Part shown: one piece after another, positions 18,470-26,196 of the stretch
How positions within the stretch are numbered: the stretch's first letter is position 1
Layout of the letters: every line of letters starts with the position of its first letter
From: Streptomyces sp. 11x1
GTDB lineage: Bacteria; Actinomycetota; Actinomycetes; Streptomycetales; Streptomycetaceae
Assembly: GCF_032598905.1 (NCBI RefSeq)
Contig: NZ_CP122458.1
Span: 8,395,001-8,459,000 of the forward strand
Direction of reading: 5' to 3'
DNA: 64,000 nt
The notes under the pieces: model-generated
Told to the model about the DNA's origin: nothing
Databases searched by the model: none
What the model saw: only the letters and a program-made list of their open reading frames with translations
Made by a program: the position numbers and the translations under genes

Positions 18470-18600
18470 CCGACGGCGAGAGTTCCTGGCTCCCGGGAGG
18501 TTCTTCCCCGGTGACAGTGGCGGGACCGCGCCGGACTCGCACCGGCTTCCTCTCCTGCCGTCGTAGATGGCCCCGGCAGTCCACCACGCTCCCGGAAGAC
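18470..18600 (-). promoter_or_regulatory. Cobalamin (AdoCbl) riboswitch upstream of cobD
   Basis: On the minus strand the cobalamin-riboswitch landmarks appear in order. GGAAGCCGGTGCGAGTCCGG is at 18550-18531, directly followed by CGCGGTCCCGCCACTGT at 18530-18514. The B12 box GAGCCAGGAACTCT follows at 18492-18479. A 7-bp stem at 18441-18459 (CAGGGTG/CGCCCTG with one G-U pair) sits between aptamer and cobD and may be the expression platform. No U-tract follows it, suggesting translational or other control. The riboswitch should lower cob expression when cobalamin is plentiful. Outer boundaries are approximate. Confidence 0.9.
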
Positions 18601-18836
18601 CCGTCAACTTGCTGTTGACCTGCGGCGCAGGGGTGTGCTCAGCCCCACATCGCTGAAATATCGCCAGACGCCCGAATCGGCTCTTTCTGCGCTCATTTCC
18701 GCGGTGTCGGGCGGGAACACTTGAGGGAACGGCAGTACGAAGACTGAGCGCCGACGAGCGGCAGCGGCTGGACACGGCGCTCGGGTCGTCGCGGTGGACG
18801 CGTGTCGGCGCGCTGACTTGTGAGGTGGAGGTCAGG

Positions 18837-19043
18837 GTGCTCGACAGGGAGTCCTCGGCGCGGAGTTGGATCAAGAGCAGCTATTCGGGCGACACCACCG
18901 TGTGCGTGGAGGCGTGCTTCGGGGAGGGCTGGGTTCTGGTGCGTGACTCGAACTGGAAGAAGAACGCTGTGCTCTCCTTCCGTCACACCGCGTGGTGTGG
19001 TTTTCTGGCGGGGCTTGTGGACCCGGGTGCGGACGGCTCTTGA
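18837..19043 (+). CDS. DUF397 small regulatory protein (BldB-family type)
   Basis: About 68 residues with the DUF397 signature: WIKSSYSGDTTVCVEA, then VLVRDSNWK and a C-terminal W-C-x-F. DUF397 proteins are small actinobacterial partners of WhiJ-type helix-turn-helix regulators and influence development and antibiotic production. GTG 18837 is preferred because GGAGG lies 5 bp upstream; GTG 18825 would add four residues. The likely partner regulator is encoded at 19870-20727 on the other strand, with two membrane proteins between them. The interval 18605-18836 upstream holds no gene I can support. Confidence 0.85.
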   Translation: MLDRESSARSWIKSSYSGDTTVCVEACFGEGWVLVRDSNWKKNAVLSFRHTAWCGFLAGLVDPGADGS

Positions 19044-19074
19044 AGAACCGTTCGGGGGACGGGAGGTACACGCG

Positions 19075-19386
19075 ATGGAAGATCGGACCAAGGGATCCGC
19101 CTCGGCGCGTGCGCGGGCATCGAGGGATCGGCGGACACTGTTGTCCGCCGCCGCCCCGTTGGTGCTCTTCAGCACGGTCGCCGGAGTCCTCGCCGTGGGG
19201 GTGGGAGCTCTCGCCGCCCTGCTGGTGCCGGGGACGGAGGCGCGGGGTGTCGTCTGGCTGGCGGTGACCGCCCTCCTGGCCACCGGGGCCGGCCTGTGGT
19301 GGGGGCTCACCCCGGTCACGGAGCGGCTGAGGGCCCTGGACCGGGCTCTGGTCGGGGCTCGGCTGCGGGGCCCGGAGGAGCGCTGA
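19075..19386 (+). CDS. Small two-helix membrane protein, unknown function
   Basis: A 103-residue protein with a basic N-terminus and two hydrophobic segments (about 22-52 and 58-78). ATG 19075 has GGGAGG 8 bp upstream and follows the DUF397 gene by 31 bp, so the two are probably co-transcribed. The last 71 bp overlap the convergent membrane-protein gene at 19316-19828. I recognise no family. Confidence 0.6.
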   Translation: MEDRTKGSASARARASRDRRTLLSAAAPLVLFSTVAGVLAVGVGALAALLVPGTEARGVVWLAVTALLATGAGLWWGLTPVTERLRALDRALVGARLRGPEER

Positions 19387-19828
19387 GGCCGAGAGGCCGC
19401 GCCGCGTCGGCGCGGGCGCGCAGCACCTTGCCCAGACCGGCCGCGAGCGAGGTGAGCAGAGCGGCGGCGATCGCTCCGGTGATCGCCGTGGTGAGCGGTG
19501 CCGCGGCGCCGAACCCGGTCGTGGGCACGACCCGACCGGCCACGGCGATGCTCAGCAGCAGGACGCTCGCGCAGAACGTGCCCAGCAACAGGCGGGCGGA
19601 CAGGAGCCTTATCTCGCCGTCGACCCGGGCGCTCTCGACCCGGATGAGGGCCTCGGCCCACTCCGCCTCCTGCATGGCGTACGCCTTCAGCGTGCAGTCG
19701 TCCAGCGGCGCCGGGCCGCCGGCCTCCGGGGGGTCGGCCGGGGCGGCGCCGTCCGGTTCACCGTCGCCGGGACCGGTGCGGCGCGCCGTCAGCCGCCTCC
19801 ACCACTCGTGCCATCCGAAGACCGCCAT
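19316..19828 (-). CDS. Membrane protein of unknown function, downstream of WhiJ-type regulator
   Basis: A 170-residue protein with a polar, Pro/Gly-rich N-terminal third, a helical stretch around MQEAEWAEALIRVESARVDG, two membrane helices (about residues 85-105 and 115-140) and a Pro-rich tail. ATG 19828 has GGGGGAGG about 5 bp upstream. It lies 41 bp after the stop of the regulator gene on the same strand and probably shares its transcript. Its 3' end overlaps the convergent gene at 19075-19386 by 71 bp, which is unusual. No family is recognised. Confidence 0.6.
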   Translation of the reverse strand: MAVFGWHEWWRRLTARRTGPGDGEPDGAAPADPPEAGGPAPLDDCTLKAYAMQEAEWAEALIRVESARVDGEIRLLSARLLLGTFCASVLLLSIAVAGRVVPTTGFGAAAPLTTAITGAIAAALLTSLAAGLGKVLRARADAARPLGLSAPPGPAAEPRPEPGPGPSAAP

Positions 19829-19869
19829 GGGCCCTCCCCCCGATTCCGCCGGGCGTCCCGGCCCGGTGC

Positions 19870-20727
19870 TCAGTCGTTGTCCAGGCTCTCCCTGACCGTG
19901 TCGAGGAACTCGATCATCCGGTCGCCTTCGTACGCGTGGTCGCTGATGTCCGCGAAGCATTCCTGGTAGCGGACCGTGAGGTCGAGGTCCTCGCGGTTCG
20001 ACAGTCCGCCGTTGGGGCCCTCCAGGTAGAGCAGGTCGTCGTCGTCCCGGAACCCGAGCAGGATGAACGGGCTGAGGGTGCTGAAGTGTGCCCCGGCCGA
20101 GAACGGCAGCAGCCGGATGCCCATCCGGGGCCGTCCGGCCAGTGCCTTCACGTGGTCCAGCTGGTGCCGCATGACCCGCGGGCCGCCGATCACCCGCCGT
20201 ACGGCGGCCTCGTCCAGGACGATGTCGACGCGCGGCCCGGCGTCGGAGTCGATCAGCCGTTCCTGCCGGGCGAGACGGAGTTCCACCGACCGTCGCACGG
20301 CGGTGGGTTCCGAGGTGGGGGAGAGGAGGGCGGTGGCGTAGTCCTCGGTGTGCAGGAGGCCCGGGAGGACGATGGGGTTGTAGATGCGGATGGAGGTCGC
20401 CGCCCCCTCGTAGCCCAGGTACTGGGCGAACGGCTGGGAGACCAGGTTGCCCCAAGGGGCCCACCACGACGGCCCCTTCGAGCCTCGCGCGGCCTCCTCC
20501 AACTCACCGACCAGCGCCGGGTCCGTGATCCCGTACTGCTGGATGAGCGCCCGGACATCGGTGACGCTGACCCCGACCGTGCCGGCCTCGATGCGCATGA
20601 TCTTCGACAGGGACCATTCCAGGGCGTCCGCGGTCTGCTGCTTGGTCAACCCGGACTTGTAGCGGGCTTTGCGCAGTTCGACTCGGAGCCTGCGTCGATT
20701 CAGGCTCGGATCGATGTCCCTGGGCAT
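19870..20727 (-). CDS. WhiJ-type helix-turn-helix regulator with DUF5753 domain
   Basis: The 285-residue protein has an N-terminal XRE helix-turn-helix (about residues 15-70, with SGLTKQQTADALEWSLSKIM). A C-terminal DUF5753 domain follows, from about residue 100, with GLLHTEDYA and the QLDHVKAL/GIRLLPFSAGAH region. The length is typical for this Streptomyces family, whose members pair with DUF397 proteins and act on development. ATG 20727 is chosen over longer starts because GGGAG lies 5-6 bp upstream and the protein then begins at MPRDIDPSLNRRRL. An inverted repeat about 100 bp upstream could be its operator. Confidence 0.9.
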   Translation of the reverse strand: MPRDIDPSLNRRRLRVELRKARYKSGLTKQQTADALEWSLSKIMRIEAGTVGVSVTDVRALIQQYGITDPALVGELEEAARGSKGPSWWAPWGNLVSQPFAQYLGYEGAATSIRIYNPIVLPGLLHTEDYATALLSPTSEPTAVRRSVELRLARQERLIDSDAGPRVDIVLDEAAVRRVIGGPRVMRHQLDHVKALAGRPRMGIRLLPFSAGAHFSTLSPFILLGFRDDDDLLYLEGPNGGLSNREDLDLTVRYQECFADISDHAYEGDRMIEFLDTVRESLDND

Positions 20728-20823
20728 GGCGCTCCCCTGTTCAGCTGTCGGGTGGCCATCGTCGAAACGGCATGTATCTGATAGCTTACGCCGATTGGGA
20801 TATCGTCGTACAGCCACCTCCTG

Positions 20824-20839
20824 AATGACATGTGTCATT
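20824..20839. promoter_or_regulatory. Candidate operator: AATGACA-TG-TGTCATT inverted repeat
   Basis: A perfect 7-bp inverted repeat with a 2-bp centre (AATGACATGTGTCATT) lies about 100 bp upstream of the WhiJ-type regulator start. AT-rich palindromes like this stand out in high-GC intergenic DNA. Autoregulation by the neighbouring regulator is an inference. Confidence 0.4.
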
Positions 20840-20871
20840 TCGACGAGGGTCACAGTTTGCTTGGACAATAG

Positions 20872-20912
20872 ACAAACCCCTCGTACCGGGTCAAACGGTA
20901 CGAGGGGTTTGT
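20872..20912 (-). terminator. Intrinsic terminator after the phosphate-transport genes
   Basis: A perfect 17-bp stem (ACAAACCCCTCGTACCG and its complement) closes a 7-nt loop, with TTTGTC on both sides. It lies 40 bp after the stop of the small membrane protein gene at 20952 and may act in both directions. Confidence 0.8.
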
Positions 20913-20951
20913 CTGTGTGTGTCGTGCGAGGTGGGAGGGGGTGCCGGGGCC

Positions 20952-21173
20952 TCAGGCCATGATCAGGTAGATCCCGAAACCCACCGCCGCCGTGCAGGCC
21001 GCGAAGCAGGCGTAGGCCGCTGTCGTGGCGAGCGCGGGCGAGGTGCCGGCGGCGGTCGCCGCCTCTCGCTTGGAGAGGCCGACGATCCCCAGGGTGAAGA
21101 GGCCGACGAGGGCCACGGTGACCACGAGGCTGACTCCGAAGACGGAGCCGAGGGCTGCCCAGTCGATGTGCAT
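20952..21173 (-). CDS. Small membrane protein encoded with the phosphate transporter
   Basis: The 73-residue protein has two hydrophobic helices (about residues 8-33 and 48-72) joined by a short Ala-rich polar loop. It lies 31 bp downstream of the pit gene on the same strand and before a shared terminator. In streptomycetes a protein of this size commonly follows a Pit-type phosphate transporter; its function is unknown and a regulatory or accessory role is only inferred from co-transcription. Confidence 0.75.
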   Translation of the reverse strand: MHIDWAALGSVFGVSLVVTVALVGLFTLGIVGLSKREAATAAGTSPALATTAAYACFAACTAAVGFGIYLIMA

Positions 21174-21204
21174 GGTGGTGTTCTTCCTCGGGAGGTCGCG
21201 GGGC

Positions 21205-22455
21205 TCAGACGGCGGGCGTCGGCGTGGACGAGTTCGCCGGGGCCGTGGTCTCGGCCGCGGGGACCGGGATGGTCGCCGAGAGCTCCTCGGTCACGGTGCC
21301 GACGGGCGGCGGTGTCACGGCGGCCATCGCCGTGGTCACCACACCGGGCGGCTCCTCGGTGTCGTTGACGTTGGTGTGGTCGACGACCTCGCGGCGCGAG
21401 ATCACCCAGATCGCGGCGCTGGAGGCGACGAGGAAGACCGCGACGACGGCCGTGCCCCAGCTGCCGAACGACGTCACCCACTCGGCGAGCGCGGCGACCA
21501 GCGCGGCGGCCGGCAGGGTCAGACCCCAGGCCACGAACATCCGGGTGGCGGTGGACCAGCGGACCACGCCGCCCTTGCGGCCGAGACCCGCGCCCATCAC
21601 CGCACCGGAGACCGAGTGCGTCGTGGAGAGCGAGAAACCGAGGTGCGAGGAGGCCAGGATGACCGTGGCCGCGCTGGTCTGGGCAGCGAAGCCCTGCTGC
21701 GGCTGGAGGTCGGTGAGGCCCTTGCCCATCGTGCGGATGATGCGCCAGCCGCCGAGGTAGGTGCCGAGCGCGATGGCGAGACCCGCGGAGACGATGACCC
21801 ACACCGGCGGGTCGGAGTCGGGCGCGAGGGCGCCGCCGGCCACCAGGGCGAGGGTGATGATGCCCATCGTCTTCTGGGCGTCGTTCGTGCCGTGGGCCAG
21901 GGAGACCAGGCCCGCGGAGGCGATCTGACCGGCGCGGTAGCCCTTGCCGGAGGCCTTCTCGCTCGTGTGCTGTCCGAGCTTGTACGTCAGCCGGGTGGCC
22001 AGCATCGCCGCGATGCCGGCGACCAGCGGGGCCGCGACGGCGGGGATCAGCACCTTGGTGACGAGCACGTCGCCGTGCACACCGCCGAGGCCGACCGAGG
22101 CGATGGTGGCGCCGACGAGACCGCCCATGAGGGCGTGCGAGGAACTGGACGGGAGCCCGACCAGCCAGGTCAGCAGGTTCCAGAGGATGGCGCCGACGAG
22201 CGCCGCGAATATGACCTCTGGCTGGATCCCGGACTCGTCGACGAGTCCCTTGGAGATGGTGTTGGCGACCTCGATGGACAGGAACGCGCCGACAAGGTTG
22301 AGCACGGCGGACATGGCCACCGCGACCTTGGGCTTCATGGCGCCGGTCGAGATGGTGGTGGCCATCGCGTTGGCGGTGTCGTGGAAACCGTTCGTAAAAT
22401 CGAACGCGAGCGCGGTGATGACCACGATCGCGAGGATCAGCGAGAAGTTTTCCAT
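21205..22455 (-). CDS. pit: Low-affinity inorganic phosphate transporter (PiT family)
   Basis: A 416-residue polytopic membrane protein. It shows the two inverted PiT signature repeats, FDFTNGFHDTANAMATTI near the N-terminus and VSLAHGTNDAQKTMGIITLAL in the second half, plus GLPSSSSHALMGG. PiT carriers import metal-phosphate with protons or sodium. It corresponds by position to S. coelicolor SCO1845, one of its Pit-type genes as I recall. The C-terminal 50 residues are a Pro/Ala/Thr-rich tail. A PHO box about 50-70 bp upstream suggests PhoP control. Confidence 0.93.
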   Translation of the reverse strand: MENFSLILAIVVITALAFDFTNGFHDTANAMATTISTGAMKPKVAVAMSAVLNLVGAFLSIEVANTISKGLVDESGIQPEVIFAALVGAILWNLLTWLVGLPSSSSHALMGGLVGATIASVGLGGVHGDVLVTKVLIPAVAAPLVAGIAAMLATRLTYKLGQHTSEKASGKGYRAGQIASAGLVSLAHGTNDAQKTMGIITLALVAGGALAPDSDPPVWVIVSAGLAIALGTYLGGWRIIRTMGKGLTDLQPQQGFAAQTSAATVILASSHLGFSLSTTHSVSGAVMGAGLGRKGGVVRWSTATRMFVAWGLTLPAAALVAALAEWVTSFGSWGTAVVAVFLVASSAAIWVISRREVVDHTNVNDTEEPPGVVTTAMAAVTPPPVGTVTEELSATIPVPAAETTAPANSSTPTPAV

Positions 22456-22502
22456 TTACCCGGGCTTCTTTCGGACGTCAGTGGCATGTGGACCGTAGGC
22501 AA

Positions 22503-22524
22503 CCTGGGTGAACGGAAGATGAAC
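22503..22524 (-). promoter_or_regulatory. PHO box (PhoP-binding direct repeats) upstream of pit
   Basis: On the minus strand two 11-nt direct repeat units adjoin exactly: GTTCATCTTCC (22524-22514) and GTTCACCCAGG (22513-22503). This matches the Streptomyces PHO-box unit GTTCACC with 11-bp phasing. A third, weaker unit may follow (TTGCCTACGGT). The site ends 47 bp before the pit start codon. Confidence 0.7.
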
Positions 22525-22645
22525 TGAGGCAGGCGTACGGGTGTAATGAACGAGGTGTCGCCACTCCGCTTATCGGCCGGCGGGAGACCGGGGCTACGCG
22601 GAGCGGCGGTCCGGCCCTCGAACGGAGGCGGAACACCGGGGTCCG

Positions 22646-23395
22646 CTACCCCCGGGCGAACTCCTTCAGTCGGTTCGTGGACCCGTTGAAGAGGTTCTGG
22701 TCACCCGGCAGGTTCCCGCTGCCGTTGTCGTACTGCCAGATCGTCCAGAACTTCCACCCCGCGGGCAGTTCCCCCGCCCCGGCGGAGTCGTACCGGGCCA
22801 GCCACAGCGCGTGGTTCCCGCCGAAGGCCGGGCTGTTGCCGGTGCAGGTCTTCCACCAGTGGGTGGTCGTGTAGATCACCGGACGGCGGCCCGTGAGGCG
22901 TTTCACCTCGTCGCTGAACGACCGGATCCAGCCGACCATGGCGTCGTCGCTCAGGCCGTAGCGCTTCCTCTTCCGGTCGTACGGGTTGTATTCGATGTCG
23001 AGCGCCGGCGGCAGCGTCCAGCCGTCCGCGCGCCAGCCGCCCCCGTTGCCCGCGAAGTGGCGGGCCTGGGTCTTCCCGGACGACCGGTGGGGCAGGGCGA
23101 AGTGGTACGCGCCGCGGATCAGGCCCGCCTCGCGCGAGCCGTTGTACTGCTGGGCGAAGTGCGGGTTGCGGTAGGTGGTGGACTCGGTCGCCTTGACGTA
23201 GACGAACCGGGCGCCCTTCGACTTCGCGCTCGACCAGTCCACCGTCTTCTGGTGCGAGGAGACGTCGTGCCCCCTGGGCTTGGCGGCGGCCGAGGCGGGC
23301 GGCTCGGCGAGCGCGGTTCCCCCCAGGGCCAGGGCCGCGACGGAGGCGGCGAACACGCGGTTGCGGAGACGGGACGACTTGGGATCGGTGGCCAT
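22646..23395 (-). CDS. Secreted GH25 lysozyme (muramidase)
   Basis: A 249-residue protein with a signal peptide (RLRNRVF then an Ala/Leu-rich core, cleavage near PASAAA). A single GH25 domain follows, with GHDVSSHQ at the first strand, FVYVKATESTTYRN, GAYHFALP, the catalytic PALDIEYNPYD, and a C-terminal WQYDNGSG. GH25 enzymes cleave the beta-1,4 bond between MurNAc and GlcNAc. ATG 23395 is chosen over an upstream start because a G-rich site lies just upstream and the signal peptide follows. It stands alone. The 207 bp upstream (23396-23602) contain three closely spaced GATC sites and no gene. Confidence 0.92.
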   Translation of the reverse strand: MATDPKSSRLRNRVFAASVAALALGGTALAEPPASAAAKPRGHDVSSHQKTVDWSSAKSKGARFVYVKATESTTYRNPHFAQQYNGSREAGLIRGAYHFALPHRSSGKTQARHFAGNGGGWRADGWTLPPALDIEYNPYDRKRKRYGLSDDAMVGWIRSFSDEVKRLTGRRPVIYTTTHWWKTCTGNSPAFGGNHALWLARYDSAGAGELPAGWKFWTIWQYDNGSGNLPGDQNLFNGSTNRLKEFARG

Positions 23396-23602
23396 ACTTC
23401 CCCCCGGAATGGCGTTTGTGTGACAAAACACCCGGAGATTACTGGAAGATCGCTGGATCCCGGTCGATCACCGGCCAATCCCAACTCCCCATGACCTGTG
23501 CGCATATGAACCCATCGCCGGGCCGCGCCCCGCTGCGCATGCAGGCCTGGCCCTCCGCCGGGCCGCGGCCCGCCGTCGCCCGCCGCCTGGCAGGATCGCG
23601 GC

Positions 23603-24343
23603 ATGGTCGAGCAGCAGGGGAACGGGAACGCCCGCGGCGAGCGGGGCGACGCGGTCGAAGGTCCACGGGGCGTGTGGGAGGCGCGGCGGGGCGGAGTGCC
23701 GGAGGACGTGGCGCGCGCGTGGGACGACCTCGTCGGGACGGCCCGCCGGACGGTGGCCGACGGCCTGGTCGTGGGCACCTCCGGGAACGTGTCCGTGCGG
23801 GTCGGGGACACCGTCCTGGTCACCCCGACGGGAGTGCCGTACGACCGTCTGACGTCGGACGATGTGACGGGCGTGGACCTCTCCGGCCGGCAGGTCCTCG
23901 GCACGCTCCGCCCGACGAGCGAGCTCCCCATGCACCTGGCGATCCACAACACCACCGATGCGCGGGCCGTCGTCCACACCCACGCGGTCCATGCGACGGC
24001 CGTCTCCACCCTCGTGAGCGAGCTCCCGCTGATCCACTACATGTCCGCCGCCCTCGGCGGACCGGTCCGGGTCGCCCCCTACGCGACCTACGGCACCCCG
24101 GAGTTGGCCGAGAACATGCTCCGCGCTTTGACAGGGCGCACCGGCTGTCTCCTCCAGAACCACGGCACGATCACCTACGGTCACACGCTCTCCGAGGCCT
24201 ACGACCGCACGGCCCAGCTCGAATGGATGTCCAGAGTCTGGCTGACGGCGTCCTCGGTCCCGGGCCGCACTCCTCACCTCCTGACCCCCGCCCAACTGGC
24301 GACAGCGGCCACCCACCTCCACGACTACGGCCAGCCGCGCTAG
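23603..24343 (+). CDS. Class II aldolase/adducin family protein (fuculose-phosphate aldolase-like)
   Basis: The 246-residue protein has the class II aldolase features GLVVGTSGNVSVRVGD (phosphate loop), TPTGVPYDRL, an acidic ligand region and HTHAVHATAV, whose histidines bind zinc. LLQNHGTITYG supplies the third zinc histidine. Such enzymes cleave sugar phosphates such as L-fuculose-1-phosphate or rhamnulose-1-phosphate; the exact substrate cannot be told. The first 35 residues are polar and poorly conserved, so the true start may lie downstream. No sugar operon surrounds it. Confidence 0.85.
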   Translation: MVEQQGNGNARGERGDAVEGPRGVWEARRGGVPEDVARAWDDLVGTARRTVADGLVVGTSGNVSVRVGDTVLVTPTGVPYDRLTSDDVTGVDLSGRQVLGTLRPTSELPMHLAIHNTTDARAVVHTHAVHATAVSTLVSELPLIHYMSAALGGPVRVAPYATYGTPELAENMLRALTGRTGCLLQNHGTITYGHTLSEAYDRTAQLEWMSRVWLTASSVPGRTPHLLTPAQLATAATHLHDYGQPR

Positions 24344-24350
24344 AAGCGTC

Positions 24351-24449
24351 CTGAAGATCTTGAAAATGCGCCCGGCTTGCCCTACTTGATGGCAATTGAC
24401 ATTTACCGGCAATCCAGGGTGAGTCGGGCGGCCAGAGCAAGATCTTCAG
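24351..24449. repeat. 99-bp segment bounded by 12-bp inverted repeats
   Basis: CTGAAGATCTTG (24351-24362) and its exact complement CAAGATCTTCAG (24438-24449) bound a segment with no coding capacity that is more AT-rich than its surroundings. It directly adjoins the larger inverted-repeat element at 24457. It may be the end remnant of an insertion sequence or a tiny non-autonomous element; I cannot name the family. Confidence 0.45.
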
Positions 24450-24456
24450 CGGTCTC

Positions 24457-24672
24457 CTAGGCCCTGTCGTCACATTCCCGCCTGCCCCGCGGCGCCCTGC
24501 ACGTGCTCTCGACGCACCGGGCGCCGACCCGAGTACGTCCGGTACGCGGGTCAGTGCCCGGCACGCCGAGAGCACGCTCCCCCGGTCTCGGCTGCGCTCG
24601 ACCGGGAGGTACCCCCACGACGCCGCGGGGCCGCCCTTCGGGCGACGACGGGAATGTGACGACAGGGCCTAG
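24457..24672. mobile_element. 216-bp MITE-like inverted-repeat element
   Basis: The ends are perfect 24-bp inverted repeats beginning CTAGGCCCTGTCGTCACATT (24457-24480 and 24649-24672), with CTAG at the tips. Inside are an 11-bp inner pair (GCCCCGCGGCG, 24485-24495, with its complement near 24622) and a long imperfect hairpin near 24503-24578 whose arms start GTGCTCTCG. A further hairpin CCCGGTCTCGGCTGCGCTCG...GACCGGG is present. It has no coding capacity, so it looks like a non-autonomous transposon derivative. The stretch 24344-24853 contains no gene apart from these elements. Confidence 0.7.
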
Positions 24673-24853
24673 ACCACCAGCACCTGCCGGCCCGCGTCCG
24701 GTCCCCGTGGACCGGTGCCGGGAAGCCGGAGGCACCCGAGCACGCGGGTGCATGCGCGTATCAGGTCCGCCTCAGGTCCCGCACCCGCCACCCCGGTCAC
24801 TCCGGTGTCGGTGCCCACTGGCCTGAGGCGGGGGCGGCCAGGACACTGGAGGC

Positions 24854-25981
24854 GTGGGTGCAGTCAAAGCGGCGGTCGCCGCGGTCGGGGTCGCGTTCGC
24901 GGCCGGTGCGGCCAGTGTCGCAGCGGGCCGGCTGGCGAGCGACGTCGCGCTGAAGGCGCCGCCGGGCGAACCGCTGCCCACGGAACCCCGGCTGACCGTG
25001 CACGCCACCGCCGCCGGCCGCATCGCCCTGACCCGCGCCTTCGCCTCCCGGCGCCCCGGCACCTACGGCCTCACCGGTGGCGACTCCCACGCCGTCGTCG
25101 GCGCCGTCCTGGAGGGCGCCCCGCACGCCCCCGACACGGTCGTACGCCGCCTGGAGCGTGTCACCCACGGCACCCTGGAGCCCGGCGACAAGGTGTGGCT
25201 CACCCCCGCCCTCCACCGCGGCGACCCGCGCACCGCACTCGGCCTCGACCACGACGACGTCGAGATCCCCGGCGAACTCGGCACCCTGCCCGCCTGGTTC
25301 ACGCCCGCGGACCGGGACATCTGGGTGATCGCCGTGCACGGCCTGGGCACCACCCGCGAACACCCCCTGAACCTCCTGGAGTTCCTGCACCGCCACCGCT
25401 TCCCGGTGCTCACACTCGCCTACCGCGGCGACCCGGGCGCCCCCCGCTCCCCGGACGGCCTGAACCACCTGGGCGAGACCGAGTGGCGCGACGTGGACGC
25501 CGCCATCCGCCACGCCGTCCGGTTCGGCGCCGAACGGGTCGTGCTGCTCGGCTGGTCCACCGGCGCCACCATGGCCCTGCACGCCGCCACCCGCTCCGCG
25601 CTGCGCGACCGCGTCACCGGACTCGTCCTCGACTCACCGGTGCTCGACTGGACCGTTACCCTCCGCGCCCTCGCGGCCGCCCGCCGCACCCCCGGTGCCC
25701 TGTTGCCCCTCGCGGTCCGCGCCGCCCAGGGCCGCACCGGACTGCGCGTCGCCTCCGGTGACCAGGGCTCCGACGCCTCCGGGCTCAGGACCCCGACCCT
25801 GCTCTTCCACGGCCCCGACGACACCGTCGCCCCCTGGGGCCCCTCCCGGCGCCTCGCCGCGCGCCGCCCCGACCGGGTCAGCCTCCGCACGGTCCGCCAC
25901 GCCCCGCACGGCGCCATGTGGAACGCCGACCCCGAGGCCTACGAAGAGGCGCTCCGCCGCTTCCTCACCCCCCTGATGTAG
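24854..25981 (+). CDS. Alpha/beta hydrolase
   Basis: A 375-residue protein with an Ala-rich hydrophobic N-terminal segment (signal or anchor), a beta-rich region to about residue 150, then a hydrolase core. The oxyanion region is VIAVHGLGTTREHP, the nucleophile elbow is LLGWSTGAT (G-x-S-x-G), the acid is in FHGPDDTVAP and the catalytic histidine is in HAPHGAMWN. The substrate is unknown. Start GTG 24854 lies only 1 bp after a GGAGG, so translation may be leaderless or begin slightly differently. A hairpin at about 26078-26102 may end its transcript. Confidence 0.85.
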   Translation: MGAVKAAVAAVGVAFAAGAASVAAGRLASDVALKAPPGEPLPTEPRLTVHATAAGRIALTRAFASRRPGTYGLTGGDSHAVVGAVLEGAPHAPDTVVRRLERVTHGTLEPGDKVWLTPALHRGDPRTALGLDHDDVEIPGELGTLPAWFTPADRDIWVIAVHGLGTTREHPLNLLEFLHRHRFPVLTLAYRGDPGAPRSPDGLNHLGETEWRDVDAAIRHAVRFGAERVVLLGWSTGATMALHAATRSALRDRVTGLVLDSPVLDWTVTLRALAAARRTPGALLPLAVRAAQGRTGLRVASGDQGSDASGLRTPTLLFHGPDDTVAPWGPSRRLAARRPDRVSLRTVRHAPHGAMWNADPEAYEEALRRFLTPLM

Positions 25982-26196
25982 GTCCGCCGAGGCACGTCCA
26001 CGGCACGGTCGGCGCGGGACCCGGGGAAGGCCCCGGCCGGACCGTCAGGGAGAGGTACGCCACATTCCGTTTAGCGTCGCACCAAGGCGATCCGCCTCGG
26101 TGCGGGCCCCTGGGAGAACCCGTGCGTTGGCCACCCCTGTCGCCCGCTGTGACATTCCGTTTGGGTTTTCGGACCGTCAACCGGAAGACTGCCCCC

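Noticed and set aside
24457..24672. Whether the inverted-repeat unit is only a transcription terminator
   Set aside because: Perfect 24-bp ends 216 bp apart with nested hairpins are far larger than a terminator, so it is kept as a MITE-like element.
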